From: Microbacterium sp. BH-3-3-3
GTDB lineage: Bacteria > Actinomycetota > Actinomycetes > Actinomycetales > Microbacteriaceae
Assembly: GCF_001792815.1 (NCBI RefSeq)
Contig: NZ_CP017674.1
Location: 1,674,001 to 1,738,000, forward strand
DNA: 64,000 nt
Direction of reading: 5' to 3'
Shown: piece after piece, positions 24,514 to 31,663 of the stretch
Numbering within the stretch: position 1 is the first letter of the stretch
Layout of the letters: each line of letters opens with the position of its first letter
Position numbers and translations under genes: made by a program
The notes under the pieces: model-generated
Told to the model about the DNA's origin: nothing
The model's database searches: none
The model's input: the letters and a program-made list of their open reading frames with translations, nothing else

Positions 24514-25769
24514 GCGGTGCCTCCGTCGGGGATGGGGCTGGATGCCAGGGGCTCGGGCTCGACGGCCGGGACACCCGCGAAGTCGGCCTCGCGGATGCGC
24601 GCGTGCACGCCCGAGACGATGTCGACCACCTGCGAGATGTCGAAGTCGGTCGCCGCGCTCAGGTAGGCGTAGCCCAGGTGCTCGTCCATGCCCCAGCGGC
24701 CGCGCAGGAGCGCGAGCGACGAGCGCACGCAGGCGCGCATGGCCGCATCGAGATCGGGATCCATCCCCGTCGGCACGAGGTAGTCGGGCGTGCGCACGAG
24801 GGGACCTGCGACCTCGCCGAACGCTGCGCGGGCCGCGACCGCGGGAATCACCTCGAAGCGCAGCGTGGCACGCAGCGATGCTTCGAGCGCGGTGAGCGCG
24901 ACCTCGCCGTCGCCCTGCGCGAAGTGCGGGTCGCCGACGTACGCGAGCGCCCCCTCGACCTGCACGGGGAGGTAGAGGATCGTCCCCTCGACGAGGAGAT
25001 TGATGTCGATGTTGCCACCGTGCGTGCCCGGCGGCACCGAGTGGGGTCGGTCGGAACCGGCGACGGCGACGCCCATCGTTCCGAGGAACGGCGCGAGGGG
25101 GAACGCGACGACCGGGTCGCCGCCCTCGACGACGGGGAGCGTGCCGTGCAGGATGCCGTCGCGTTCGGCGACGGCGGCGAAGACGCTGACATTGTGCTCG
25201 CCGCGCGGCAACTCGCCCACGAGCGCACCCTTGCCGTGCCGGTTCGAGATGACGCCGTAGGGCACCCGCGGAACGAGCGTCTCGACGGTGATCTTGAGCA
25301 GGTCACCGGGGTGCGCATCGCGCACGTGCACGGGACCGACGACGACGTGGGGTCCGTCGGCCATCGCATCGCGCGAGACGGATGCCGCGATCTCGACGGC
25401 GTCGTCGAGCACCTGCTCCCGCGGAACACCGTGTGCCGCGAAGTAGGCGGCCGGGTCTTTGCCCTGGTCGTCGAGGATGCCCTCGTGACTGACGGTGTCG
25501 AACGTGACGCTGGCACCCGACGCGATCTCGAGCACGGCGGTGTCGCCCGCGCACGGCAGGCGCCCCCAAAGGACGGTGTCGGGGGTGGCGCGAAGGTAGT
25601 GGTCGCCGGGCACGGCGCCGACGCCGGGCTGGAGGATCGGGACCGGCGACGCGGCACCGGGCACGGTCGCCTCGACAGGCTCAGGGACCTCGGCCTGAAC
25701 CCTGGCCCCGGCGTAGGCCCCGGCCGCAGCACGGGTCGCGGCGGGGACCCCGGCCGCGGGGGCGCTCAC
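24510..25769 (-). CDS. Acetamidase/formamidase family protein
   Basis: A 419-residue member of the FmdA/AmdA family, which hydrolyses short amides such as formamide or acetamide. After a 45-residue low-complexity N-terminus come the family blocks: DTVSHEGILDDQG, GPVHVRDAHPGDLLKITVETLVPR, FLGTMGVAV, PPGTHGGNIDINLLVEGTILYLPVQVEGALAYVGDPHFAQGDGEV and the late YAYLSAATDFDISQVVDIVSGVHARI. The start overlaps the allantoinase stop (ATGA) and the stop overlaps the small ORF (ATGA). In this setting it may release ammonia from an amide formed late in ureide breakdown, for example oxamate, but the substrate is inferred only from position. Confidence 0.85.
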   Translation of the reverse strand: MSAPAAGVPAATRAAAGAYAGARVQAEVPEPVEATVPGAASPVPILQPGVGAVPGDHYLRATPDTVLWGRLPCAGDTAVLEIASGASVTFDTVSHEGILDDQGKDPAAYFAAHGVPREQVLDDAVEIAASVSRDAMADGPHVVVGPVHVRDAHPGDLLKITVETLVPRVPYGVISNRHGKGALVGELPRGEHNVSVFAAVAERDGILHGTLPVVEGGDPVVAFPLAPFLGTMGVAVAGSDRPHSVPPGTHGGNIDINLLVEGTILYLPVQVEGALAYVGDPHFAQGDGEVALTALEASLRATLRFEVIPAVAARAAFGEVAGPLVRTPDYLVPTGMDPDLDAAMRACVRSSLALLRGRWGMDEHLGYAYLSAATDFDISQVVDIVSGVHARIREADFAGVPAVEPEPLASSPIPDGGTA

Positions 25770-27100
25770 GCCTCCACCGCCGCGGGGGTGTGCAGGATCT
25801 CGCGGCCCTCACGCTCGGTCACCGCAGCACCGCGGCGGTACACCGACTCACCGCGCAGCCAGGTCTCGCGTACGACGCCGGTGAGGGTCTTGCCGTGCCA
25901 CGGCGTCACGGGGTTGCGGTACTCCAGCGCCGTGGCATCGACCACGAAGGTCTCGTCGGGAGCGAAGGCGACGAGGTGAGCCGGCGCTCCCGGTTCGATG
26001 ACGCCGAGCCCCTCGAGGCCCGCGATGCGCGCGGGGCCCGTCGTGAGCAACGGCAGGAGGCTCTCGAAGGCCAGCCCGCGCTCGCGGGCGGTGGTGTGCA
26101 CGGCCGACAGGCCGGTCTGCAGCCCCGCGATGCCGCCCCAGGCGAGGCCGAAGTCGGGATTGCCCTTCAGCTCGACGGTGGACGGCGAATGGTCGCTGAC
26201 GATCGCGTCGATGGTGCCGTCGATGACCCCCGCCCACAGCAGGTCGCGATTGGCGCCACCGCGGATCGGCGGGCAGCACTTGAACGCCCCCGCACCGTCG
26301 GGCACGTCTTCGGCCTCGAGGGTCAGGTAGTGCGGACACGTCTCGACCGTGAGACGCACGCCCTCGGCCTTGGCCGCCCGCACGTCGTCGAGCGCGCCGC
26401 CGTCGGAGACGTGCACGATGTGCGCGCGGGCGCCCGTGCGGCGTGCGGCGTCGATCACCCGGCGGATCGCGGCCCGTTCGCTGAGCGGGGGGCGACTGGC
26501 CTCGAAGTCGCTGTAGCGGGACCCGAGTGCGCCATCGGGGTGCAGGTGCGCGGGGTCTTCGGCGTGCACGATGAGCAGGCCGTCGAACTCGGCGAGTTCG
26601 GCGAGGCACCGCTCGAGCTGGTCGGTGTCGAGGTGTCCGAACTCGTCGATGCCGCTCGGCGACAGGAAGCACTTGAACCCGACGACGCCGGCCTCGGAGA
26701 GCGTGCGCAGCGTTCCGAGGTTCTCGGGGACGGCGCCGCCCCAGTACGCCACGTCGACGGCGAGCTTTCCCGCCGCGGCCGCGCGCTTGGCATCCAAAGC
26801 CTCGGGGGTGGTGGTGACGGGCAGGCTGTTCAGCGGCATGTCGACCACCGTCGTGACACCACCGGCCGCCGCGGCGGCGGTGCCCGTCGCGAATCCCTCC
26901 CACTCGGTGCGGCCCGGTTCGTCGAGATGCACGTGCGAGTCGACGAGCCCGGGCAGCAGCACCGCGTCGCCGGGCAGCACGGTGGCGGCAGCGGCGTCGA
27001 AGGGCTCGACGGCGGTGATCACGCCGTCATCGATCACGACGGTGGCGGGGCTGAAGGCGCCGTCGAGGTAGACCCGTCGGGCGGCGATCCGTGTGCTCAT
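25766..27100 (-). CDS. allB: Allantoinase
   Basis: A 444-residue cyclic amidohydrolase that opens allantoin to allantoate. Metal ligands are visible: His56 and His58 (SHVHLDEPG), the lysine that is usually carboxylated (Lys143 in GFKCFLSPSG), His179 (IVHAEDP), His230 (HIVHVSDG) and the aspartate of VSDHSP. The GRTEWEGFATGT block and KCCPPIRGG favour allantoinase over hydantoinase or dihydroorotase. It is the first gene of a minus-strand unit running through the formamidase homologue, small ORF, amidase, aminotransferase and allantoate amidohydrolase. TAGCGT stands 7 nt before the ATG, implying a leaderless mRNA, and a nitrogen-type box lies upstream. Confidence 0.93.
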   Translation of the reverse strand: MSTRIAARRVYLDGAFSPATVVIDDGVITAVEPFDAAAATVLPGDAVLLPGLVDSHVHLDEPGRTEWEGFATGTAAAAAGGVTTVVDMPLNSLPVTTTPEALDAKRAAAAGKLAVDVAYWGGAVPENLGTLRTLSEAGVVGFKCFLSPSGIDEFGHLDTDQLERCLAELAEFDGLLIVHAEDPAHLHPDGALGSRYSDFEASRPPLSERAAIRRVIDAARRTGARAHIVHVSDGGALDDVRAAKAEGVRLTVETCPHYLTLEAEDVPDGAGAFKCCPPIRGGANRDLLWAGVIDGTIDAIVSDHSPSTVELKGNPDFGLAWGGIAGLQTGLSAVHTTARERGLAFESLLPLLTTGPARIAGLEGLGVIEPGAPAHLVAFAPDETFVVDATALEYRNPVTPWHGKTLTGVVRETWLRGESVYRRGAAVTEREGREILHTPAAVEA

Positions 27101-27107
27101 GTCGTTC

Positions 27108-27150
27108 ACGCTAGGCGCCCCGCATTTCCTGAATGTAACCGTCATCAACA
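27108..27150 (-). promoter_or_regulatory. Leaderless promoter with GlnR-like box before allantoinase
   Basis: Reading the minus strand: TGTTGATGACGGTTACA (27150-27134), overlapping GTTAC-ATTCAG-GAAAT (27139-27124; 9 of 10 to GTNAC-N6-GAAAC), a 10-nt gap, then TAGCGT (27113-27108) and 7 nt to the ATG. Layout and spacing equal those at 14043-14085. The stop codon of the racemase gene is at the edge of this region. Confidence 0.65.
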
Positions 27151-27151
27151 T

Positions 27152-28030
27152 TCATGCGAAAACTGCCAGATCGCCCGCGTGGGGAGAAGGGGCGCGGACC
27201 GACCCCGCCGCGCCGCCCGCCGCCATACCGGGGCGCTCGCCGTGCACCGGGGCGTCCACCGACCGCCCCGGTGCACGAAACGCGCCCCGTTCGCGGCCGT
27301 CCGCGCCACCCGACACCCCCGCGGGGCGGGGCTCCCGCGGCGGCCGCGCGTACTCGTCGCGCTTGCTGGTTCGAAGCCCCATGCGCACCATCCCGGATGC
27401 CATGCCCACAGCCGCCGCGACCCCGTCGACGACCGGCACCCCGATTCGCGCCGTGAGCTCGGCGCAGAGATCGGCCATGCCGGCGCAGCCGAGCACGATG
27501 ACGTCGGCGCCGGCGGCCGCGGCGCGCGCCCCGTACCGCTCGATGGTCGTGACCGCCTCGGATCCCGTGTCCTCGAGGTCGAGCACCGGGATGCCGGTCG
27601 CCACCAGTGACACGCAGGCGCGCTCCATGCCGTACCGGGCGACGAGGTCTTCGGCACGGCCCAGCGTGCGGCTGAGTGTGGTCACGACCCCGAAATGCCG
27701 ACCCGACACCGCCGCCAGGTGCATCGCCGCCTCGGCGATGCCGACCACCGGGGCCTCCACGATCTCGCGTGCCGCGTCGAGGCCCGGGTCGCCGAAGCAC
27801 GCGATGACGTACGCGTCGGCCGGGTCGTGGCCGTCGCGATCGGCCGCGATCGCCTCGACGACGGCCGCCGCCGCCGCGATCTCGTCGGTGTGGCTCTCGA
27901 TCGCGTCGGCTCCGGTGGCGGGACACACGGCCTCGATGAGCACGTCGGGTCCCGCCACCTCCCGGGCGGCGTCGGCGATCTTCTCGGTCATCGCCCGGGA
28001 GGTGTTGGGGTTGATCAGCAGGATCCTCAC
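27152..28030 (-). CDS. Asp/Glu/hydantoin racemase family protein (allantoin racemase-like) with repeat-derived C-terminus
   Basis: A 292-residue member of the hydantoin/allantoin racemase family, which interconverts the enantiomers of allantoin or hydantoins by a two-cysteine mechanism. Family blocks are RILLINPNTSRAMTEKIA at the start, VIACFGDPGLDAAREIVEAPVVGIAEAA with the first cysteine and DVIVLGCAGMADL with the second. GTG at 28030 overlaps the permease stop. The normal fold ends near residue 235; the last 50-60 residues are Gly/Ala/Arg-rich and are encoded by the family-C palindrome at 27227-27292 and its flanks. Its place between the permease and allantoinase supports a role in allantoin use. 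Confidence 0.88.
   Translation of the reverse strand: MRILLINPNTSRAMTEKIADAAREVAGPDVLIEAVCPATGADAIESHTDEIAAAAAVVEAIAADRDGHDPADAYVIACFGDPGLDAAREIVEAPVVGIAEAAMHLAAVSGRHFGVVTTLSRTLGRAEDLVARYGMERACVSLVATGIPVLDLEDTGSEAVTTIERYGARAAAAGADVIVLGCAGMADLCAELTARIGVPVVDGVAAAVGMASGMVRMGLRTSKRDEYARPPREPRPAGVSGGADGRERGAFRAPGRSVDAPVHGERPGMAAGGAAGSVRAPSPHAGDLAVFA
27227..27292. repeat. Palindromic repeat, family C copy 2 (in 3' end of racemase gene)
   Basis: Nested arms: outer ACCGGGGCGC and GCGCCCCGTT, inner GTGCACCGGGGCG (27242-27254) and CGCCCCGGTGCAC (27264-27276), with only 9 nt in the centre. It is translated as the C-terminal tail of the racemase. Confidence 0.88.
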
Positions 28031-29799
28031 GCGAGCACCTCGCGGGAGGGTCCGGCGGTCGGTCGCCGGAGCGCTGACGCGAGGGTCGCGGCATCCGGAA
28101 CCTCGTTCGCGAGCACCGGCGCCGAGTCCGGCGCGGCCGCAGCGTTCTGCGCGAGCACCGCACCCGACGCCGACGCTGCGGTCCCGGCATCCTGAACCGT
28201 CTGCGCGAGCACCGGAGCCTCGGATGCCGCGACCTCGGCGACCGCGTCGACGGTGCCGTCGGAGATGCCCTCCGTCTCGCCCTCGAACGTCGGGATGCGG
28301 GGGTCGCGGCGCTCGAACAGCAGGAACAGCACGTAGCCCAGGCCGCAGCCGATGAACCAGCTGTAGTCGCTGATCCACGAGACGTTGAAGAGGGCCAGAT
28401 CGGCGAACAGCTTCGGGAAGATCGCGATCGCGACCGTCGGAACACCCGCGGCGATGACCGCCTTGACCGCGTTCGGGTTGAAGCCGTTGCGGTACCAGTA
28501 GGGGCCGGCGGTGTCCATCGTGAACATCGCGTCGACCTTCACGCGCTGACGGGCGGCGATGTAGTACCCGGCGATCAGGATGCCGAAGAGCGGGCCGATC
28601 AGCGCCCCCAGCACGCCGAGCGAGTAGTGGATGGCGTCGGCGTTGGAGTACCAGTTCCAGGGCATGAGGAACGTCGAACCGACGGCGGCGATCATGCCGC
28701 CCGCGCGCCACGAGATCTTCTTCGGGGCGACGTTGGAGAAGTCGAACGCGGGCGAGATGAAGTTGGCGACGATGTTGATGCCCACCGTGGCGGTGACGAA
28801 GGTCAGGCCGCCGAGGAGGATCGCGAAGGGGGTGTCGATGCGCTCGACCGTCGCGATCGGGTCGGTGATGAGCGAGCCGAACACCGGCACGGTCGCCGAG
28901 GCGGTGATGACGGTCAGCAGCGAGAAGAAGAGGAAGTTGATCGGCAGACCCCAGAAGTTGCCCTTCTTCACCGCGGCGAAGCTCTTGCCGTAGCGGGCGA
29001 AGTCGCCGAAGTTCAGCATCGGGCCCGAGAAGTACGACACCACGAGCGCGACCGCGGCGAACATCACGGGGATCGAGGCCCAGAAGTCGAGCTGGGTCGT
29101 CGAGAGGGTGAACGAGATGTTCTGGATGCCGGCCTGCGACACGAGGTAGACGGCGAGCACGATCATCACGAGGTAGACCGCCGGTCCCGCCCAGTCGATG
29201 AAGCGGCGGATGACCTCCATGCCGTTCCAGAACAGCAGGAACTGCGCCGTCCACAGAATGGCGTACGAGATCCAGCCCAGGGCAGACAGACCCGCGAACG
29301 ACACGTCGAGCAGGGCCGCGGAGCCGGGGATGAACTTCAGGAACACGATGTTCAGCGACTCGGCCGCGAGGAACGTCTGCACGCCGTACCAGGCGATGGC
29401 GATGAGGCCGCGGATGATCGCGGGGATGTTCGCGCCCCGGATGCCGAACACCACGCGGTTGATCACGGGGTAGGGCACGCCCGTCTTCTGGCTGGGCTTG
29501 GCGACCAGGTTGGCGAAGATCTGCACGATGACGATGCCGGCGATCAGCGCCACCAGCACCTGCCACGACTGCAGCCCGAGCGCGAAGAGCGAGCCCGCGG
29601 TGACGTAGCCGCCGACGGAGTGCACGTCGCTCATCCAGAAAGCGAAGATGTTGTAGCTCGACCACTTCTGCTTTCGCAGCGGGGCGAGATCCTCGTTGGC
29701 GAGTCGGTCGTCGTAGTGCGGCTTCATGTTGCCCCCGCCGTGGGGGTGGCCAGCGGCCTCCACGAGATCGTGGGGACCGGTGAGCGGCGTCGTGGTCAT
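28027..29799 (-). CDS. NCS1-family permease, probable allantoin/purine transporter
   Basis: A 590-residue inner-membrane symporter of the nucleobase-cation-symport-1 family with about 12 membrane segments. The N-terminal NEDLAPLRKQKWSSYNIFAFWMSDVHSVGGY block and QKTGVPYPVINRVVFGIRGANIPAIIRG are signatures of allantoin, hydantoin and uracil carriers. The divergent XRE-cupin gene and the downstream racemase and allantoinase support allantoin as substrate. The last 85 residues form a cytoplasmic tail with a loosely repeated Ala-Pro-Val-Leu-Ala unit (APVLAQTVQDAGTAA, then AVLAQNAAAAPDS, then APVLANEVPDAAT) that is not usual for the family. The start has GAGAGGAATGAC upstream. Confidence 0.88.
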   Translation of the reverse strand: MTTTPLTGPHDLVEAAGHPHGGGNMKPHYDDRLANEDLAPLRKQKWSSYNIFAFWMSDVHSVGGYVTAGSLFALGLQSWQVLVALIAGIVIVQIFANLVAKPSQKTGVPYPVINRVVFGIRGANIPAIIRGLIAIAWYGVQTFLAAESLNIVFLKFIPGSAALLDVSFAGLSALGWISYAILWTAQFLLFWNGMEVIRRFIDWAGPAVYLVMIVLAVYLVSQAGIQNISFTLSTTQLDFWASIPVMFAAVALVVSYFSGPMLNFGDFARYGKSFAAVKKGNFWGLPINFLFFSLLTVITASATVPVFGSLITDPIATVERIDTPFAILLGGLTFVTATVGINIVANFISPAFDFSNVAPKKISWRAGGMIAAVGSTFLMPWNWYSNADAIHYSLGVLGALIGPLFGILIAGYYIAARQRVKVDAMFTMDTAGPYWYRNGFNPNAVKAVIAAGVPTVAIAIFPKLFADLALFNVSWISDYSWFIGCGLGYVLFLLFERRDPRIPTFEGETEGISDGTVDAVAEVAASEAPVLAQTVQDAGTAASASGAVLAQNAAAAPDSAPVLANEVPDAATLASALRRPTAGPSREVLA

Positions 29800-29861
29800 G
29801 TCATTCCTCTCAGGACGATGGATGCCACGACGTGGAGTCCGCGGCCGGAGTGGAGCTCTGA

Positions 29862-29952
29862 TGTGAAGTTATGGGTTCACATCGTGCGCTGGGTTTCACT
29901 CGTGTAACAGACATGTGAAGTCAGGTCTTCACGAGCGAGGCGTCCTTAGACT
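29862..29952. promoter_or_regulatory. Divergent promoter region: two TGTGAA-N8-TTCACA operators, a perfect GlnR-like box, leaderless -10
   Basis: Operator 1 is TGTGAA (29862-29867) N8 TTCACA (29876-29881); operator 2 is TGTGAA (29914-29919) N8 TTCACG (29928-29933). Their centres are 52 bp apart, close to five helical turns. Between them, on the minus strand, GTTACACGAGTGAAAC (29908-29893) matches GTNAC-N6-GAAAC perfectly and faces the permease gene. TAGACT (29947-29952) lies 6 nt before the regulator ATG, so operator 2 covers its -35 region. TAACTT inside operator 1 could be the permease -10. Confidence 0.7.
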
Positions 29953-29958
29953 CGGGGC

Positions 29959-30618
29959 ATGACGCAGCCCGCCGCCATTGACGACGCCCGCGCCACGCCC
30001 ACCGATGCCCGCACCGACGTCGCGACCACGACGGACGCGGGAGTACCCGCCGAGGCATCCGTCGGCGGACGCATCCGCGACCTGCGCCAGTCCCGCGGCA
30101 TCTCCGCACGCGCCCTCGCGAAGACCCTCGGCATCTCCCCCAGCGCCGTCTCGCAGATCGAGCGGGGAGTGATGCAGCCGAGCGTCTCGCGCCTCATCGC
30201 CATCACCGACGCCCTCGGGGTTCCGCTCGTGGCGGCCTTCGACCCGGCATCCGACCGCCCCGTCGAACCCGCCGGCCCCTCGGGATTCACGCTGCAGCGC
30301 GCGGGGCAGACGCCCGACATCGTGCTCGACAGCGGGGTGTCGTTCCGTCGCCTCACCCCCGGTTCGTCACCGGGCATCGACTACTTCGAATCGATCTACC
30401 CGCCCGGAGCCGCCGCCCACGGCGCCGACGGCCTCTTCCATCACGAGGGGTACGAGGTCGGCACGGTCGTGGCGGGCGAGCTCACCATCGACTTCGAAGC
30501 CGAGCGCGTGATCCTGCGCGCCGGCGACGCGATCAGCTACCCCTGCTCGGTCCCCCACCGCCTGCACAACACCGGCGACGCGGATGCCGTGGCGCACTGG
30601 CTGATCGTGCACGGCTGA
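29959..30618 (+). CDS. XRE-family regulator with C-terminal cupin domain
   Basis: A 219-residue regulator. After a 35-residue Thr/Ala/Asp-rich leader, residues 38-92 form a helix-turn-helix of the XRE type (IRDLRQSRGISARALAKTLGISPSAVSQIERG). Residues about 145-218 form a cupin barrel (HHEGYEVGTVVAGELTIDFEAERVILRAGDAISYPCSVPHRLHNTG) that likely senses a small ligand, plausibly allantoin or another ureide. Proteins of this class bind palindromes near their own genes; the two TGTGAA-N8-TTCACA sites in the gap to the divergent permease gene are the obvious targets. The ATG has no ribosome-binding site and follows a -10 box by 6 nt, so the transcript is probably leaderless. Confidence 0.9.
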   Translation: MTQPAAIDDARATPTDARTDVATTTDAGVPAEASVGGRIRDLRQSRGISARALAKTLGISPSAVSQIERGVMQPSVSRLIAITDALGVPLVAAFDPASDRPVEPAGPSGFTLQRAGQTPDIVLDSGVSFRRLTPGSSPGIDYFESIYPPGAAAHGADGLFHHEGYEVGTVVAGELTIDFEAERVILRAGDAISYPCSVPHRLHNTGDADAVAHWLIVHG

Positions 30619-30638
30619 GTCCGGGCGCGGCCGGGTCG

Positions 30639-30704
30639 GGTTCGGGGCGCGATGCGTGCACCGGGGCGGTCGTTGCGCGCCCCGGTGCACGGAACGCGCC
30701 CCGC
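30639..30704. repeat. Palindromic repeat, family C copy 3
   Basis: Outer GGTTCGGGGCGCG with GCGCCCCGC, inner GTGCACCGGGGCG (30656-30668) and CGCCCCGGTGCAC (30678-30690). It begins 20 nt after the regulator stop. A further GCAGTGGGGCGTCC piece follows, like a broken arm of the GTGCAGTGGGGCG variant. Confidence 0.87.
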
Positions 30705-30739
30705 AGTGGGGCGTCCGGCCCGCGCCTCCGCCACCGGAA

Positions 30740-30803
30740 TGTTCCCCACAGCAACATCGCCGACACATCGCGCCACAGCCCCGTAACGCAGCACCCCTAA
30801 CCT
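30740..30803 (+). promoter_or_regulatory. Leaderless promoter with GlnR-like box before uraD
   Basis: TGTTCCCCACAGCAACA at 30740-30756 overlaps GCAAC-ATCGCC-GACAC (30751-30766; 8 of 10 to GTNAC-N6-GAAAC). TAACCT at 30798-30803 is followed by 7 nt and the ATG at 30811. Confidence 0.6.
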
Positions 30804-30810
30804 GGCCGAC

Positions 30811-31338
30811 ATGCACCTGCACGACTTCCATGCCCTCGACGACGCGGATGCCACGGCGGTCGTCCGCGTCTGGGCCGACGTGCCCGGCTGGGTCGACGCC
30901 GTCGTCGACGGCCGCCCGTACGCGAGCGTCGACGCCCTCGCCGCCTACGCCGCGGACCTCGCCGCCGCCTGGTCGCCCGCCGACCTCGAGGCCGCCCTGC
31001 ACGCCCACCCCCGCATCGGCGCGAACGTCTCGGGCGACGGGGCCGAGGCCGCGGCATCCCGTCGCGAACAGGGCTCGATGGCCGCCGCCGCCGATGACGA
31101 CGTCGCCGCGATCGCCGCCGGCAACACTGCGTACGAGCAGCGCTTCGGCCGCGTCTTCCTCATCCGCGCCGCCGGCCGCACCCCGGGCGAGCTGCGAGCC
31201 GAGCTCGAGCGCCGCCTCGGCAACGACCCCGACGGCGAGACCATCGAAGCCACGCGCCAACTCGCCGAGATCGCCCTGCTGCGCCTGCGCACGACCTTCG
31301 CCGACGACGCCCCCGCCGAACCGGAGGCCGCCGAATGA
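30811..31338 (+). CDS. uraD: 2-oxo-4-hydroxy-4-carboxy-5-ureidoimidazoline (OHCU) decarboxylase
   Basis: A 175-residue enzyme that decarboxylates OHCU to (S)-allantoin, the last step from urate. The catalytic histidine is His66 in HAHPRIG, and the family's other conserved blocks are EQGSMAAAADDDVAAIAAGNTAYEQRFGRVFLIRAAGRTPGEL and the late RLGNDPDGETIEATRQLAEIALLRL. The start follows a leaderless-type -10 box. The stop overlaps the hydroxyisourate hydrolase start (ATGA). The urate hydroxylase gene completes the three-gene set, which converts urate to allantoin in the order urate hydroxylase, hydrolase, decarboxylase. Confidence 0.95.
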   Translation: MHLHDFHALDDADATAVVRVWADVPGWVDAVVDGRPYASVDALAAYAADLAAAWSPADLEAALHAHPRIGANVSGDGAEAAASRREQGSMAAAADDDVAAIAAGNTAYEQRFGRVFLIRAAGRTPGELRAELERRLGNDPDGETIEATRQLAEIALLRLRTTFADDAPAEPEAAE

Positions 31339-31655
31339 GCCACCTCACCACCCACATCCTGGATGCCACGGCGGGCACCCCCGCCGCGGGCGTCGCCGTG
31401 ACGCTGGCCCATCTCGACGGCGCGACGATCGACGCGGCCGAGACCGACGCCGACGGCCGCCTCGCCCTCGGTCCCGACCGCCTCGACGACGGCGACTACA
31501 GCCTGACCTTCGCCACCGGGGCGTACTTCCGGTCCCGGGGTGTCGCGTCGTTCCACCCCGTGGCGAGCGTCGCGTTCACCGTCGCGGGCGACGCGCACCT
31601 GCACGTGCCGCTCCTTTTGAGCCCGTTCGCCTACTCGACCTACCGCGGCAGCTGA
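31335..31655 (+). CDS. uraH: 5-hydroxyisourate hydrolase (transthyretin-like)
   Basis: A 106-residue transthyretin-related enzyme that hydrolyses 5-hydroxyisourate to OHCU. It shows the N-terminal motif HILDATAGTPAAGV with His7, the middle HLDGATIDAAETDADGR loop and the diagnostic C-terminal YRGS. The length is normal. It overlaps uraD by 4 nt and precedes the urate hydroxylase gene by 8 nt with a GAGGAG ribosome-binding site in between. Confidence 0.96.
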   Translation: MSHLTTHILDATAGTPAAGVAVTLAHLDGATIDAAETDADGRLALGPDRLDDGDYSLTFATGAYFRSRGVASFHPVASVAFTVAGDAHLHVPLLLSPFAYSTYRGS

Positions 31656-31663
31656 GGAGCACC

